From Heligmosomoides polygyrus polygyrus (Eukaryota; Nematoda; Chromadorea; Rhabditida; Heligmosomidae), in NCBI GenBank assembly GCA_947396885.1, contig OX377205.1:29389899-29453898 (forward strand): a DNA stretch of 64,000 bases, read 5' to 3'. Shown piece by piece: positions 11,923 through 22,177 of the stretch. The notes beneath the pieces are model-generated. The model did not search any database. It worked only from the letters and a program-made list of their open reading frames with translations, and was not told where the DNA came from. The first letter of the stretch is position 1. Each line of letters starts with the position of its first letter. The translations under genes were made by a program, and so were the position numbers.

Positions 11923-13372
11923 TCGAGGGCGAGACGGCCCCGTGCCGGCAGCCGCGTTCTAGTAACCACGATCTCACTAATCAATCGCCTCCGTCCACAT
12001 CTGTGATATCATCGTCGCGTACCGTCGTCACACCATTCCGGGATCCTCCTCGTTCTCTCTGCCATCTCTCGTTTGCTCGGCGCTTCCATGTTGAGTTGTT
12101 TGTTTCGTTTTTCTTCATTTTCTTCTTCTCTCTTTGTTTAGACTATTTTCTGTCTATATATAGTTGTGTTTTTCTCTATATGAAAACTTATAAACTCGGT
12201 CACTTCGTCGCGGCTGGCACAGCGGCTGCGGTTTAAGCGTAGACGAGCTTAAGCCGACTGCGCGCTGGTCGGGCGGCTGTTGTTGGCCGGCCAAAAAAAG
12301 TTTAAAACATACACGATAACAAAAATAGGTTAAAAATTGTTTCTTCTATTCTCCTTTAGTTTTTGTTTTCTATCATCGTCGTCCTCAGCCAGCATTCATC
12401 ATCGTCAGACCACCGCGCACGAGTTTGTGCGCGTTACCTTTCCTCGTGTTCAATTTCTTCACGCACGGATACACGTATATATGTATGTGAAAAGCAGGAG
12501 AGTTCTTTCCTTCGTTGTTTTATTCCCTTTCGTCATGGTTCTTATGAAATACGGCGTCTTTATCTATGTTTTCACATTCTTCTCAATTTGGTTTACGCTC
12601 ACTTAAGCATACCTCCCGCCCTATCCCCTCCCACCCCCGTTCCCAGTCCCCGCTCATCTTTGGCTTCTCCTTCCCCCGAGGTCATCCGACAGTTAAGCGT
12701 GGATAGTAGTGTACGTAGTATCGAGAGCGCAGCGGCTCCCATTTGGCCGATGTGCTCTCGAGTGTTGAATAGCTTAGTCATTCGTTGCTGTGTACTAATA
12801 GGTGTTTTCAGGGTTAGATTCGCTCGTTCCCCGCAGCGAACCCCACAGACTGGGGATACCCTCCCCCAGCACCCTCCTTCCCGTGCAAACCACCTTCACA
12901 ACCAACCTTCACGACGGACCCGATCGTGTCTTTCTCCATGCAGGTGTTTCTGTTGCCGTCCGAGTGTCTTTGTCTGTTTGTATGTGTAGCAGTAGGTTTG
13001 TTGTGTGTATATACTGCAGTGCGCCTAATCCGTGCGAGGTTGAGGGTGCGGGGCGTCGTCGACGAGAGCTTTCCCTCATGTTCGAGTCGTCAGTTCTCCG
13101 GCTCGTCGCCGTCGTGCCGGCGTGCGCAGTTTTCAGTTACTGTTAGTCTAAACCTTATCTTCGTATTGGTCGAGGCGATGCTTCGTTCTCTCTTTCGTAG
13201 ATGCTCCGCGTTCAGTTCCGTCCATCAGCAGATCATCGCCCCGACCCCGCATCAGACCCATTTAAGGCCGCGATGGGCTGGTGTGACATGTTATGTACCG
13301 AGGTATATTGTACACAATTATTGGTGCCAGCGTTATCATTTGAAATTTCACGGTTTCGAGTTTGTGAATAAA
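11923..13372 (+). other. Probable 3' UTR of gld-2, ending at an AATAAA signal
   Basis: After the stop of the last supported exon the sequence is pyrimidine- and T-rich with runs of TTCTTCTTC and TCTTTT, no transposon ends and no recognised domain. The first well-placed polyadenylation signal on + is AATAAA at 13367-13372, just before the dead retrotransposon on the opposite strand. The open frames here (for example 12363-12989 and 12926-13489) look like composition artefacts. If transcribed as UTR it is about 1.45 kb, which suits a translationally regulated germline mRNA. The assignment is inference; a further exon cannot be excluded. Confidence 0.45.
13367..13372 (+). terminator. AATAAA polyadenylation signal
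   Basis: Canonical hexamer after the T-rich stretch downstream of gld-2, about 1.45 kb past the stop codon. Confidence 0.45.
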
Positions 13373-13529
13373 TATCTAAAACGTTTTCTGTGCTCGAAAA
13401 TCACGAGTTCGGGCGCTGAGAGGGCAACAAACGGTGCAGTGGAGTTCGGTACGCGGCGAAGTTCTCTGGGAGGTTGCTATCTCACCTAAGCAATTATGCA
13501 TAGGCGGTGCACTTGCTCCACGGAGCGCA

Positions 13530-14340
13530 CTAACAGCTCTGAAACGTCGAGAGTCGAACTTGACGGACAACACGACACTGGCAGAACGCACCATTGACCG
13601 AGTTGAAAGAAACTAAGCAGTCGATATTCAGTAAATAAATTTCGATGTCTACGAAAGCAGCACATTTGAAATCCCTAACGAACCGTGAGTTTTCAGTTAG
13701 GGCCCTTAAGTTCAGATCGAAGGTAATTGTGGAGTGGTCACTATTCCCGAGAGGGGTGGTGACGGAGACGGTCATTTGAAAACAAAGATCCAAGAGGGCA
13801 CCACCTCGAGTAGGGGTGTGAACGAGTTGATGGAGACCATAGGTACGAGTTAGGTCAAGAAATTCCTGAGACGAGTTAAGGGTTTTGGATGGATTCGTAC
13901 CTGAAGTTAGATCCGGGAGCTTGAAATCTCCAAGAAGATGCATCAGCTGCGGAAAAATCATTGTTAGCTTTGGTATGTTGTCGAGACTAGCCGCGCAGCA
14001 AGCAGGGACACTGTATTCGATGATAAATCTGATATAACTGTTGTCAAAGAGAACGTCGCACACCAGTAATTCGTAAGAATCCTTGACAGACTCTTTAGAA
14101 TTATGTGGCCTGAGAGATGATTTTTTAAAAGAACTAATACCACTCTACGTTTTTCAACCTATCACATTTGAGACCTGGCTACTAGTAATTCTTAGTAGGG
14201 GTTGCAAATCAATTTTGGAGTCTAGCCAGGACTCAGTAATGAACGCTATATCGTAATCATATTTGTACAGTTCGGCAACAAGAGATCGGCATTGCTGACA
14301 ATCGACCTTACATTTGACAGCAGGCAGTGAGAAAAACAAT
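13530..14340 (-). pseudogene. Non-LTR retrotransposon endonuclease domain, degenerate
   Basis: The minus-strand translation gives an AP-endonuclease-type domain of a CR1/Rex1-like non-LTR retrotransposon. The N-terminal part (14339 downwards) holds RSLVAELYKYDYDIAFITES; the C-terminal part (14063-13530) holds HLLGDFKLPD, HQLVHTPTRGGALLDLCF and the catalytic GNSDHSTI motif. The two parts lie in different frames with damage between them, so it is not functional. The reverse transcriptase expected downstream is missing: the sequence ends near the gld-2 3' end. Family placement is from motif shape only. Confidence 0.75.
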
Positions 14341-14530
14341 AAGAAACATAGCTAACTGCTGAACTCCCGAGAGGACTCACTAGTTTCCCGCTCTATCAAC
14401 ATTTCGCGGGTTTTCAATCGGCGGGTCTTCAACCGGCTGACTAGTGGAGAAAGGTGGACGTGCTATTGGATGAGAGTTAGCAGATTTGAGTTGGGAGGCA
14501 AGTTACTAGTTCTACACAAACACTCCTCCC

Positions 14531-16284
14531 TTAGCCGTTTCCTTTCATCCCGTGTAAGCGACTTGCGAATATATACCCCCTTGAAGGGGGTGAAGGTAGC
14601 GGCGAGGCCCGCTGCAATAGCTGATTTTGGAAACGACTCGAGGAGAGCACAACTTTTAGCAACCGGTGCCAGCTCTTACACATGCGATAAACTGAAAGTG
14701 GTAAGCACTCGATACCTAGACAATCGAGAATTTCGGTAACAGAGGAGAGATCATACAAGACCTTATCGATGGCAGAACCAGCATTAGACTCAGCTAAATG
14801 TTAAATAACAACAGACCTACGAACATCCGGATCAGCGTCCGGGTTCTGTGAGGAAAGGTATTAGGTTGTGCCATAAGTCCCCGCCGGTTTTTCAACGATT
14901 CACTGCAGATTTCGTCGGCGGTCTCTTGCATAGCACTGCATATCTTTCGAAAGAGAATGATTCGCTCTATCAGAGCATGTATTGCATTTCTTTTTTCATC
15001 ATGAACTTTGTCAATTTTTAGGTCGTTGAAGTGGAAAGTGAAAAAGTGGCTATTTGCGCACTTGTTCTCTCCGCTTAGGTTTGTAATTTTTTTGCGCAGT
15101 TTTTTATATCATTTGGGATACAATGTTCTGCACTTCAAGATTATGTGTTAGTGCTATTTTCTCACTTGCCCTTTATTGACTTTTAGGCCATCAAATTGGG
15201 AATTCCGACTTTCGCGTCCGAATTTTTACCAAAACTCCGGTTCTGTGGTTGGACTTTTTTGCTTGGTGTTATATGTCGTTTGGAAGAGGATGCCTTGTTC
15301 AGTAAGAATTTGTGTCGCGTTTATTGGCTCACGCTGATTTCTGTCGAATATCAACAACTGAAGAAGGAGAAGGAGTTGTTGGTGAAGACGATTTTTCTCT
15401 TTTTGGCATTTTGTTGATATTCAATAGAAATCAATAAACGCAACACATATTCTTATAGAGCAAGACATTCTCTTTTGAAAGACATATAACACAAACCCAA
15501 AAAGTCCAACCGCAGAGCAGGAGCTGTTGGCAAAAATAACCATCCTCCTTCGGACGTCCCAATTTGATGACCTAAAAAGCAATAAAGGACAAATGAGCAA
15601 ATAGCACTAACACATATTCTTGTAGTACGGAACATTGTCTTCCAAATGCTATAAAAAACTGCGCAAAAAATTACAAACCTAAGCGGAGAGAACAAGTGCG
15701 CAAATGGCAACTTTTTCACTTTTTAACTTTTCACTTCAACGACCTAAAAATTGACGAAATCCATGATGAAAAAAGAAATGCAATACATGTTCTGATAGAG
15801 CAAATCATTCTCTTTCGAACGCTATCCAGCGCTATGCAAGAGACCGCCGGCGAAATCTGCAGTGAATCGTTGAAAAAAACGGCGAAGACTTATGGGACAA
15901 CCTAATAAATAGCACTAGACGGCACATAATCAGTAATATAGGATTGAGAAGTTTGAACAGCCGGAGATTGAGAAGCCTAAACAGCAATAAGACGAGACTT
16001 GAGTGAATCATTTTCATTTCTCAGTTTGACTAATTCTTCTAGCAACCCTTGGTACGCTGGTTCGCCTGCCTGATCTCTTCTTTTGATTTTTTGATGAAAT
16101 CGATTACGACCTTCATATACACCGGCACATCTCCATCCTCGGCGAGAGCTCGGAGGCGACGAGTCGGAGAGTCGATCACATCAGTGGGCTCCATTCTGCT
16201 CCGATTCCCCTTACGCATTGAAGCAGAAGTGGAGCGGACCGGAGAAGATACCATGGTAACCGAAGCCGAATCAGATTTAATCAA
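14531..16284 (-). pseudogene. Non-LTR retrotransposon ORF1 remnant split by a MITE
   Basis: On the minus strand, 16284 downwards encodes a charged start followed by a helix-prone stretch (VYMKVVIDFIKKSKEEIR, then frameshifted ELVKLRNENDSLKSRL), like the coiled-coil start of CR1/L1-type ORF1. The frame is then broken by the foldback element at 14861-15905. Beyond it (14858-14531) comes LSSVTEILDCLGIEC, YRMCKSWHRLLKVVL and SSSRFQNQLL, typical of the RNA-binding ORF1 core. Several stops and frameshifts. With the endonuclease below it, this forms one old element on the minus strand. Confidence 0.65.
14861..15905. mobile_element. 1045-bp mariner-type foldback MITE, copy 1
   Basis: Almost the whole element is an inverted repeat centred near 15385. 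Its ends are TTAGGTTGTGCCATAAGTCC and the complement ACTTATGGGACAACCTAA, flanked by TA on both sides (14859-14860, 15906-15907). TTAGGTTG-type ends with TA duplication fit mariner elements. There is no transposase frame. A second copy of nearly the same length is at 55124-56165. This copy is inserted inside the ORF1 remnant of an older retrotransposon. Confidence 0.9.
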
Positions 16285-16299
16285 AATTGATCAGGCGGT

Positions 16300-17690
16300 C
16301 GCAAAACGCGAAGGAAATTCCACGTGGTTTGGTGGCAGTTGGACTGGTTTTAGAAAATGCAGCCTCCTTTCAGCTTTGTACCGATTAGAAGTGAATAGAA
16401 TATGAGTAGTTCAGTCAGTTGCTGTTTGTTTGACGTGGAGTAGCTGGTAAAACAGAGCTGCCGAATGGCACCGACGGAGCGACTTGTCGGTCCGACCACA
16501 CAGGGCGGTTGCAAGCGACCGATTATAAATTTATGAGCTAGGTCGGAGCGTTTGCATATGGTTGGGATGCGAAGCACTTGTCTTGCCTGTGTCCTAAACG
16601 ATGTTTTATTTAATTTCATTGACGTTATCCATTTTAGTGTTTGAAAATAATCAGTTCTCGGTCTCGGATAAGGAGGTCCTCCCATACTAGATTTGCAGCG
16701 AGAATGATACTTTTCAGGCTTCATTAACTCGGAAACCAGCCCGTCTGGACAACTATTATGGTGTAATTTACTTATTTCTGCATTTTATTGCCCAATTATT
16801 GTGTTTCGCTATGTCGGGAAATCGTTTAAGAACAGCCACCACCAACTAGGATTGTTCCCGTGTTTGCGGTTCTTTGATTTTCTTCTCGTTAACATCCTGA
16901 GTGGGATGTGAGCCTGTTAAGCGGCCTGAACTTTGGAAACTTAACTAAAGCGTCGGCTCTTCAATTTTTGGAAAAACGCTCGCGATAAAACTTTCGAAAG
17001 GAGCCAAGAGGCTACGCCGCAGTTGATGGTCAATGAATGCACAGTCGTTACGCGTCATTGTGCAGAGTATGGGCACACTCAACAGTGCCACTACTTGTAT
17101 TGGTTGCACAGAATCAGATGGTTATCATTTTCTAACACAGCTTAGGACTACATATGCTCTTGACAGGCCCACACCTCCCCTTTCTAGAAGGGTCCATTCG
17201 GAAAGGTAGTGTTGGTCTTTCTTGGCAACTACTGGAACACACTACTCCAGCAGCATCAAAATGAGAAAGATCTTCGCCTTTGATTACGTATGATGGCAGA
17301 GGGTGAACTCCTTGAAGTTCATTCGAGGTGGGCGTCCGAGAAGTGCTGTAGTGCTCAGCTGAAGGACGCTATCACCTTAATGGTTCTGCGGAGTGTCACA
17401 ATGAAAAGAAGAAAATGGGCTGAAAGCATTCACATACAGCACAGCAGAGCCAGAAAATATAACTGTTAGAAAGTTCGCACACCGGAAGGAAGAAAGCATC
17501 AATTGTAGCTGCCACCTGTGTTATGGTTTCCTCAGAAGAACATCTTAACTACGTCAATTGCGGCAAGTTAGAAAAAAATCGAAAAAATGAACGACATTCA
17601 CAAAAAACGATTAATTGACCAATATCGATTGATGGCGATCTATACTTCAAAATAAACTTCAGATTCGTGTTCAGCAACCTCGGTTACCCC
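16300..17690. other. No gene recognised
   Basis: Open frames here (for example the minus-strand frame at 16350-16724) show no domain I recognise and no splice pattern. No clear transposon ends. Confidence 0.4.
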
Positions 17691-17700
17691 ATGGCTATAA

Positions 17701-17995
17701 TTGAGTGTTTGGGCAGGAGGAACCCTCCTTCCTACGCTAACCTACGCCTCAGAGACGTGGGCCATGCGTGAGCAGGATGAACACGCGATCAGCATCGCGC
17801 AGCGTGGAATCGACAGGACAATGCTCGGAGGGACACGACTTGCGCAAGGGAGAGAGGGCCTCCGGAGTTCCGAGCTTCGCCGACGTTCGAAGATCAGAGA
17901 GGCTATCGCATAGGCCAAGTCGTCGAAAATTAGGTGGGCCGGCCAAGTAATGCGCTTAGCAGGTATCCGCAGCAGGGTGCGCACAAAATTCTGAT
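17701..17995 (+). pseudogene. RTE-like non-LTR retrotransposon, C-terminal fragment
   Basis: The + translation reads LPTLTYASETWAMREQDEHA, then RGIDRTMLGGTRL, SSELRRRSKIREAI, a stop, and KIRWAGQVMRLAG. This is the characteristic end of RTE/endonuclease-reverse-transcriptase polyproteins (the YGSECW-type motif followed by the RWxGHVxR motif). Only about 100 codons remain and one in-frame stop interrupts them. Neither end of the element is visible. Confidence 0.75.
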
Positions 17996-17999
17996 TTTA

Positions 18000-18800
18000 A
18001 TTTTTCTTTAACAAAATTTTTTATTGGAAATTTTCGTTAAATTTTAGGCAAGACTTTAAATTTCGTTAAAGTGCAATTACTTACCATTATTTCAAGTAAA
18101 AAAAAATCAAGCAAAACCTTATACGTTTCAACTTCTTGAGGTCAACAGCTAAACTTCAAGGAATGGAGTGAACACTGCAGTATGAAATAAACAATTCAAC
18201 ATCAACAAACTCAGAAAAATAAATTAGCCTTCAGCAACAAATTATCTGTGGAATAGAAAGGTATGGAATTATCATTCAAGATAATCACTGCCAAAGCATC
18301 TTAAAATGTGCGGTCAGGCAGGCACCCGGAGCTCCCCCTTTCCAGTTCTTTTGTTTGACTGTTCTACGAGCATATACAATCTCGATGGGTGCACCAGACC
18401 ATTAACTAGTAGTTAAGTCATAAAAACACAGTTGAAAGCCAATCAACAAAATGTTAACACGAGGTCGAACGCAACGCACGTTTTTGAGTGCCTGGTGTGG
18501 GGTACCAATCCATTTTTTGCAACGTCGGAACCACACTGTCTCACAATGTCGATAAGGTGTGACACGTCGTCAATGTGTTAACGTTCAGGAAAAGTAGCTT
18601 TCCTAATTTTTGTTATTAGCGTTTTTCTAAAATCGTTCGAAATACATTCCTCGTCCGTCTCGACTGTTCCAGGTGGCGAGCGAAAGCAGCGCAGCGCCTA
18701 GTAGGAATAGGGGCAGATCTTACGAGGAGGTTAAACAAGTATCTTCGATGACGGCGAAAAAATTTCTAGCTCCAACATGCGTTAAAGGATCAGGATAAAG
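18000..18800. other. No gene recognised
   Basis: AT-rich sequence with TTTAACAAAATTT-type runs. No coding motif, no inverted-repeat ends and no tRNA-like boxes seen. Confidence 0.45.
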
Positions 18801-18814
18801 GACGGCGTTACTTA

Positions 18815-18990
18815 ATCCCTTTCAAATCGCCTCCACGAAATCACCATGCGCCACGCATTCTACTTCTACGTGATGTCGTGGAGGCAATTTGAATGCGTAT
18901 TTGGTTTGTACGATGACTTGCGGTGGCTAGCCGATAGAAAAGTCAGTGCTCTGTCCTTCCCAGACAAATCTGGTACCTATTTACCGGCTC
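18815..18990 (+). repeat. Dispersed SINE-like repeat, copy 3 (5' part with hairpin)
   Basis: It begins with a hairpin (AAATCGCCTCCACGA near 18827 against GTCGTGGAGGCAATTT near 18879), then runs into the family core TGACTTGCGGTGGCTAGCCG. It ends before the 3' part of the family and is followed closely by copy 4. Confidence 0.55.
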
Positions 18991-19099
18991 CGGATGGATG
19001 GAAATCTTGAAAAGTCATGCTTTTCCTTTCCAGAGAAGTTTGTTGCCAAATCACCCTCTCCGAATTGATAGAAAGGCATTTTTGCGGGCGGAACGATTT

Positions 19100-19325
19100 G
19101 GAGCCGATTTGAATGCGTACTTGACCATACAATGACTTGCGGTGGCCAGCCGATGAAGAACTTAGCGATTTATCCTTCCCAGACACCTCTGAGACTAATT
19201 TCCGTCCCCGAAGGGATGGAACGCTTGGTTGGCTTGGGCGGGAAATCCGAACCAGGACCTGCAATCGGGCGCATGCGACAGTCGGCACCTCCCCGACTGC
19301 GCTGCATGCGCCCCCAAAGTGCATT
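19100..19325 (+). repeat. Dispersed SINE-like repeat, copy 4
   Basis: It shares ATGACTTGCGGTGGCCAGCC, AGACACCTCTGAGACTAATT and CGACTGCGCTGCATGCGCCC with the copies near 1.1 and 7.7 kb. It lies directly in front of the foldback element starting at 19443. Confidence 0.6.
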
Positions 19326-20088
19326 ATTTCCAGAAATTCAAAACCAATCCAAGAAAACCTTAAAATATTCCTGCTGATTTCAGCATTTTTTCGGGAGCAG
19401 TCCTAATCGGGAGGATGAGACGTGCAAAATTAGTGAACACTAACAAGGAGAGCCTCCAGAGTGGCGGTGAGCTTTTGCAATGCAATTTTTACAGGATGTA
19501 GGGTCTCGTGTGGGGGGTCCAAAACCTTAGTTACTTTTTTCGGAATGCTCTTCTGTGCTCGAAAAAAAACCGTGGCCAATGTTCGTGTGTGATTTTTGTT
19601 TTTTGTTGTTGTTGACTTTTCGTGTGTTCGTAACCGTGGCCAAGCCAATGTTTTTGCACACATCGGATCGTTATTATTATGGGCTTGCGTGATCACAGGA
19701 GTCAATTTGTACACGATGAATGCCTTTAGTGTTTAGACCAAGCCTTTTTGGGCTTTCATTTGAGTTACCTCTCAATGGGTCGTATCTGCACTGTATCATA
19801 TCAGCAGTGATACCGTCAATGCACACAAACACATACAATTCACGGGATAAGTATGAATTTGATTTATAATAAGCCAGACCTACTGGCAGTTCTGCGCTCC
19901 GGTATCGCTCATGTCTGGCATACACTTGGTTGTCGGCTGGATATGTTGATGATCACCTGGGGCCCTTCTCTACGCCTACCGATTATGCCTTCAACGAAGA
20001 AGAAGTAGTGATGCCTTGTCGGGAGAGGAAGATTGTTCGTCCCTAGCGTTTGTAAGATGCTGCTGGTCTGCTAAGCGATTATGTTTGA

Positions 20089-20145
20089 AACCAGACGTTC
20101 AACGGCCTAGCGGCCGCCAAACGTCTGGTTGGGGGCTTCGCCCCC
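20089..20145. repeat. Two adjacent strong hairpins
   Basis: AACCAGACGTT (20089) pairs with AACGTCTGGTT (20120) around an inner GGCC-TAGC-GGCC stem. It is followed at once by GGGGGCTTCGCCCCC, a perfect stem with a TTC-type loop. Similar in design to the double hairpin at 26921-26973. Confidence 0.8.
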
Positions 20146-20399
20146 AAACCCTGAAACCCTGAAAAACTTCTTTACACAGACGCATACCATGCTGATTCGG
20201 TTTGCTCATGTCCGAAACCTTCTGCGATTGTGATACAGCTGTTTCATATAACTGCTCTCTTGAAATGAAGTTCCCAATAAAGTCATCACTGTTAGAAGAT
20301 GGAAAGAATCACACAGATATCATCCATTGAGGAGATAACCTCTCTCCTATGTTTTAGAAAAATGTTTTCCTCAAAACTGTCAATAATAAGAGATGCTAA

Positions 20400-21180
20400 A
20401 CGGATAAGCGAACGCGCCTGCCTCTGTACGTCGGTGACACGTCTTGCAATCCCAAGCGGCCTTTGACCGACATCGGAGACACGTCTTCTGAACGCGGAAG
20501 CCCGTTGCCCCACAACACTGTTTTGAATCCGGACGCCACCCCCCCCCCCCCTCCCCACCCCACCTTACTGGTTCTCTCGAACAGGTCATCCTTTAGTGGT
20601 CCCCTCTTGCCCGCTTCAGCCAGCAGGTCACTTTCACGAATTTCAAGAATTTCACTTTTCAAGATATTCCCCCCCCCCCAAACTTGTCCTCCCACGCTCA
20701 CGGCGTGACATCGGTGACATACCTGAACCCGGACATCGTTTAATCGACATCGTTGACTCGTCTTCTAAAGCCGGACGTCTTTTGAAGGACATCGCTGACA
20801 AGTCTTCTGTACCTGCCCCCCCCCCCCTTCCCCCTTTGCGCGACTTCGGCGACAGCTCTTCCGAACCCGTTCGCCTGTTGCACGACGTCGGTGGCACGTC
20901 TTATGAACCCGGACGTCTGTTGAACGACGTCGGTGACACATTTTCTGAATTCGGACGCCTGTAGAACGACGTCGGTGACATGTCTTCTGATGGTGAGTAC
21001 GAAAGCCCTTTGCGCGACATCGGTGACACGCCTTCTGACCCTCTCGACCTGACATGGGTGACACATGGTCTGAACCCGGACGCCTGTTACTCGACGTCTA
21101 GGATAGGAAAGGCCAGACGGATAGGCAGACGGACGGACAGACGAACGGACGGACAGACGGACGGACAACCGCTTACTCTT
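20400..21180. repeat. Minisatellite, about 42-bp units
   Basis: Degenerate tandem units built on GACGTCGGTGACACGTCTTC followed by TGAACCCGGACGCCTGTTG, with poly-C tracts between some units (near 20530, 20670 and 20815). It ends in a GGACGGACAGACG-type run and then CTCTTTTATATATAG (about 21177-21191). Related units recur faintly at 27330-27640. Confidence 0.8.
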
Positions 21181-22177
21181 TTATATATAGTAGGATATTT
21201 CATAGATCTATATCATAATTGTTGACTATCATTGTCAGCAATAAACACAGTTAAACACAGTTATTTTTACAGAATGCAGGGTACCGTGAGGGACTTCATG
21301 TGAGCGAGAATTTTTTTTTATGTTAGCGATCCAATAGAATGGTACAGTGTGAATACGATCCATTGAGAGGTAACTCAAATGAAAGCCCAAAAAGGATAGG
21401 TTTAAATACTAAAAGCTTTAATCTTGTACAAATTGACTCCTGTGATCACGCAAGCTATAATAATAACGATCCGATGTGAGCAAGAGCATTGGCGACACCA
21501 GGGACGGAACCATCAAACCCGCTTGATGGTCGCTTTCACTACGCCAACCGACCACATCAGGATAGGCGGCAGCAGGACGCCATGAAGTTCGCGCCGACGC
21601 GTCCACACGGTTTTTTTCGAGCACAGAAGAGCATTCCGAAAAAAGTAACTATGGTTTTGGAGTTCCCACACGGTACCCTACATTCTGTAAAAATTGCATC
21701 GCAAAACCTCACCGCCACTTTGGAGGTTCTCCTTGTAAGAGTAGATGTGATAATCTCACGAGAAAAAAGACCGTTAAAAATTTCGTTAAGTCGTTAAGCC
21801 AGATTTTGACGAGAAATGCTGTTAATCACCGAATGAATTCTGAGGGATGTCAAGAGAACACCCAACAACGCGTTGGTCGGACTTCTTCGTGGAAGCCCTG
21901 AGCGAACGATATGACATTCTTTGTGCCCCTCGAGGGAGGAGAAAATTGTCAGCATTGGAGCACTCTGACACGCAACATGGATGAATGGAGACGCTGCTAG
22001 CATCCGCTTGAGCAAGTCGATGATCAGCAGGACGACAGGTGGAACAGGTGATAATTAAATAATAATGAAAGCCAAATTAAAATCTTCTAAGGTTAATGCA
22101 TGCAATAAATATGGACATATATTAATGTGAGACCTCACTCTGTTTGTTGCATCCTTCGGCAAAATTGAAAGTGAGCT

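Larger units (their letters stand above)
19443..21736. mobile_element. Foldback element with tRNA-like arms, copy A
   Basis: Left arm 19443-19830 and right arm about 21330-21736 are inverted repeats. Outer ends: ACAAGGAGAGCCTCCAGAG and the complement CTTTGGAGGTTCTCCTTGT. The arms also share TTTTTCGGAATGCTCTTCTG and a GTTACCTCTCAATGGATCG-type block. The right arm holds sequence related to the tRNA-like segments in copies B and D (CGCTTTCACTACGCCAACCG near 21530). The 1.5 kb between the arms contains a hairpin pair and a minisatellite. No transposase frame. Related copies: 29832-30560, 34024-34206 (one arm), 62398-63941. Confidence 0.75.

Noticed and set aside
12363..13489. Long + open frames of 187-208 codons downstream of gld-2
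   Set aside because: Frames are Ser/Phe/Leu-rich from pyrimidine-rich DNA, have no motif, overlap each other in different frames and sit where the 3' UTR is expected.
16350..16724. 124-codon minus-strand frame
   Set aside because: No recognisable motif, no splice context and no relation to the neighbouring ORF1 remnant that I can show.
20089..20145. Helitron 3' end
   Set aside because: A strong hairpin is present, but no CTRR terminus follows within the usual distance and no Rep/helicase sequence is seen.
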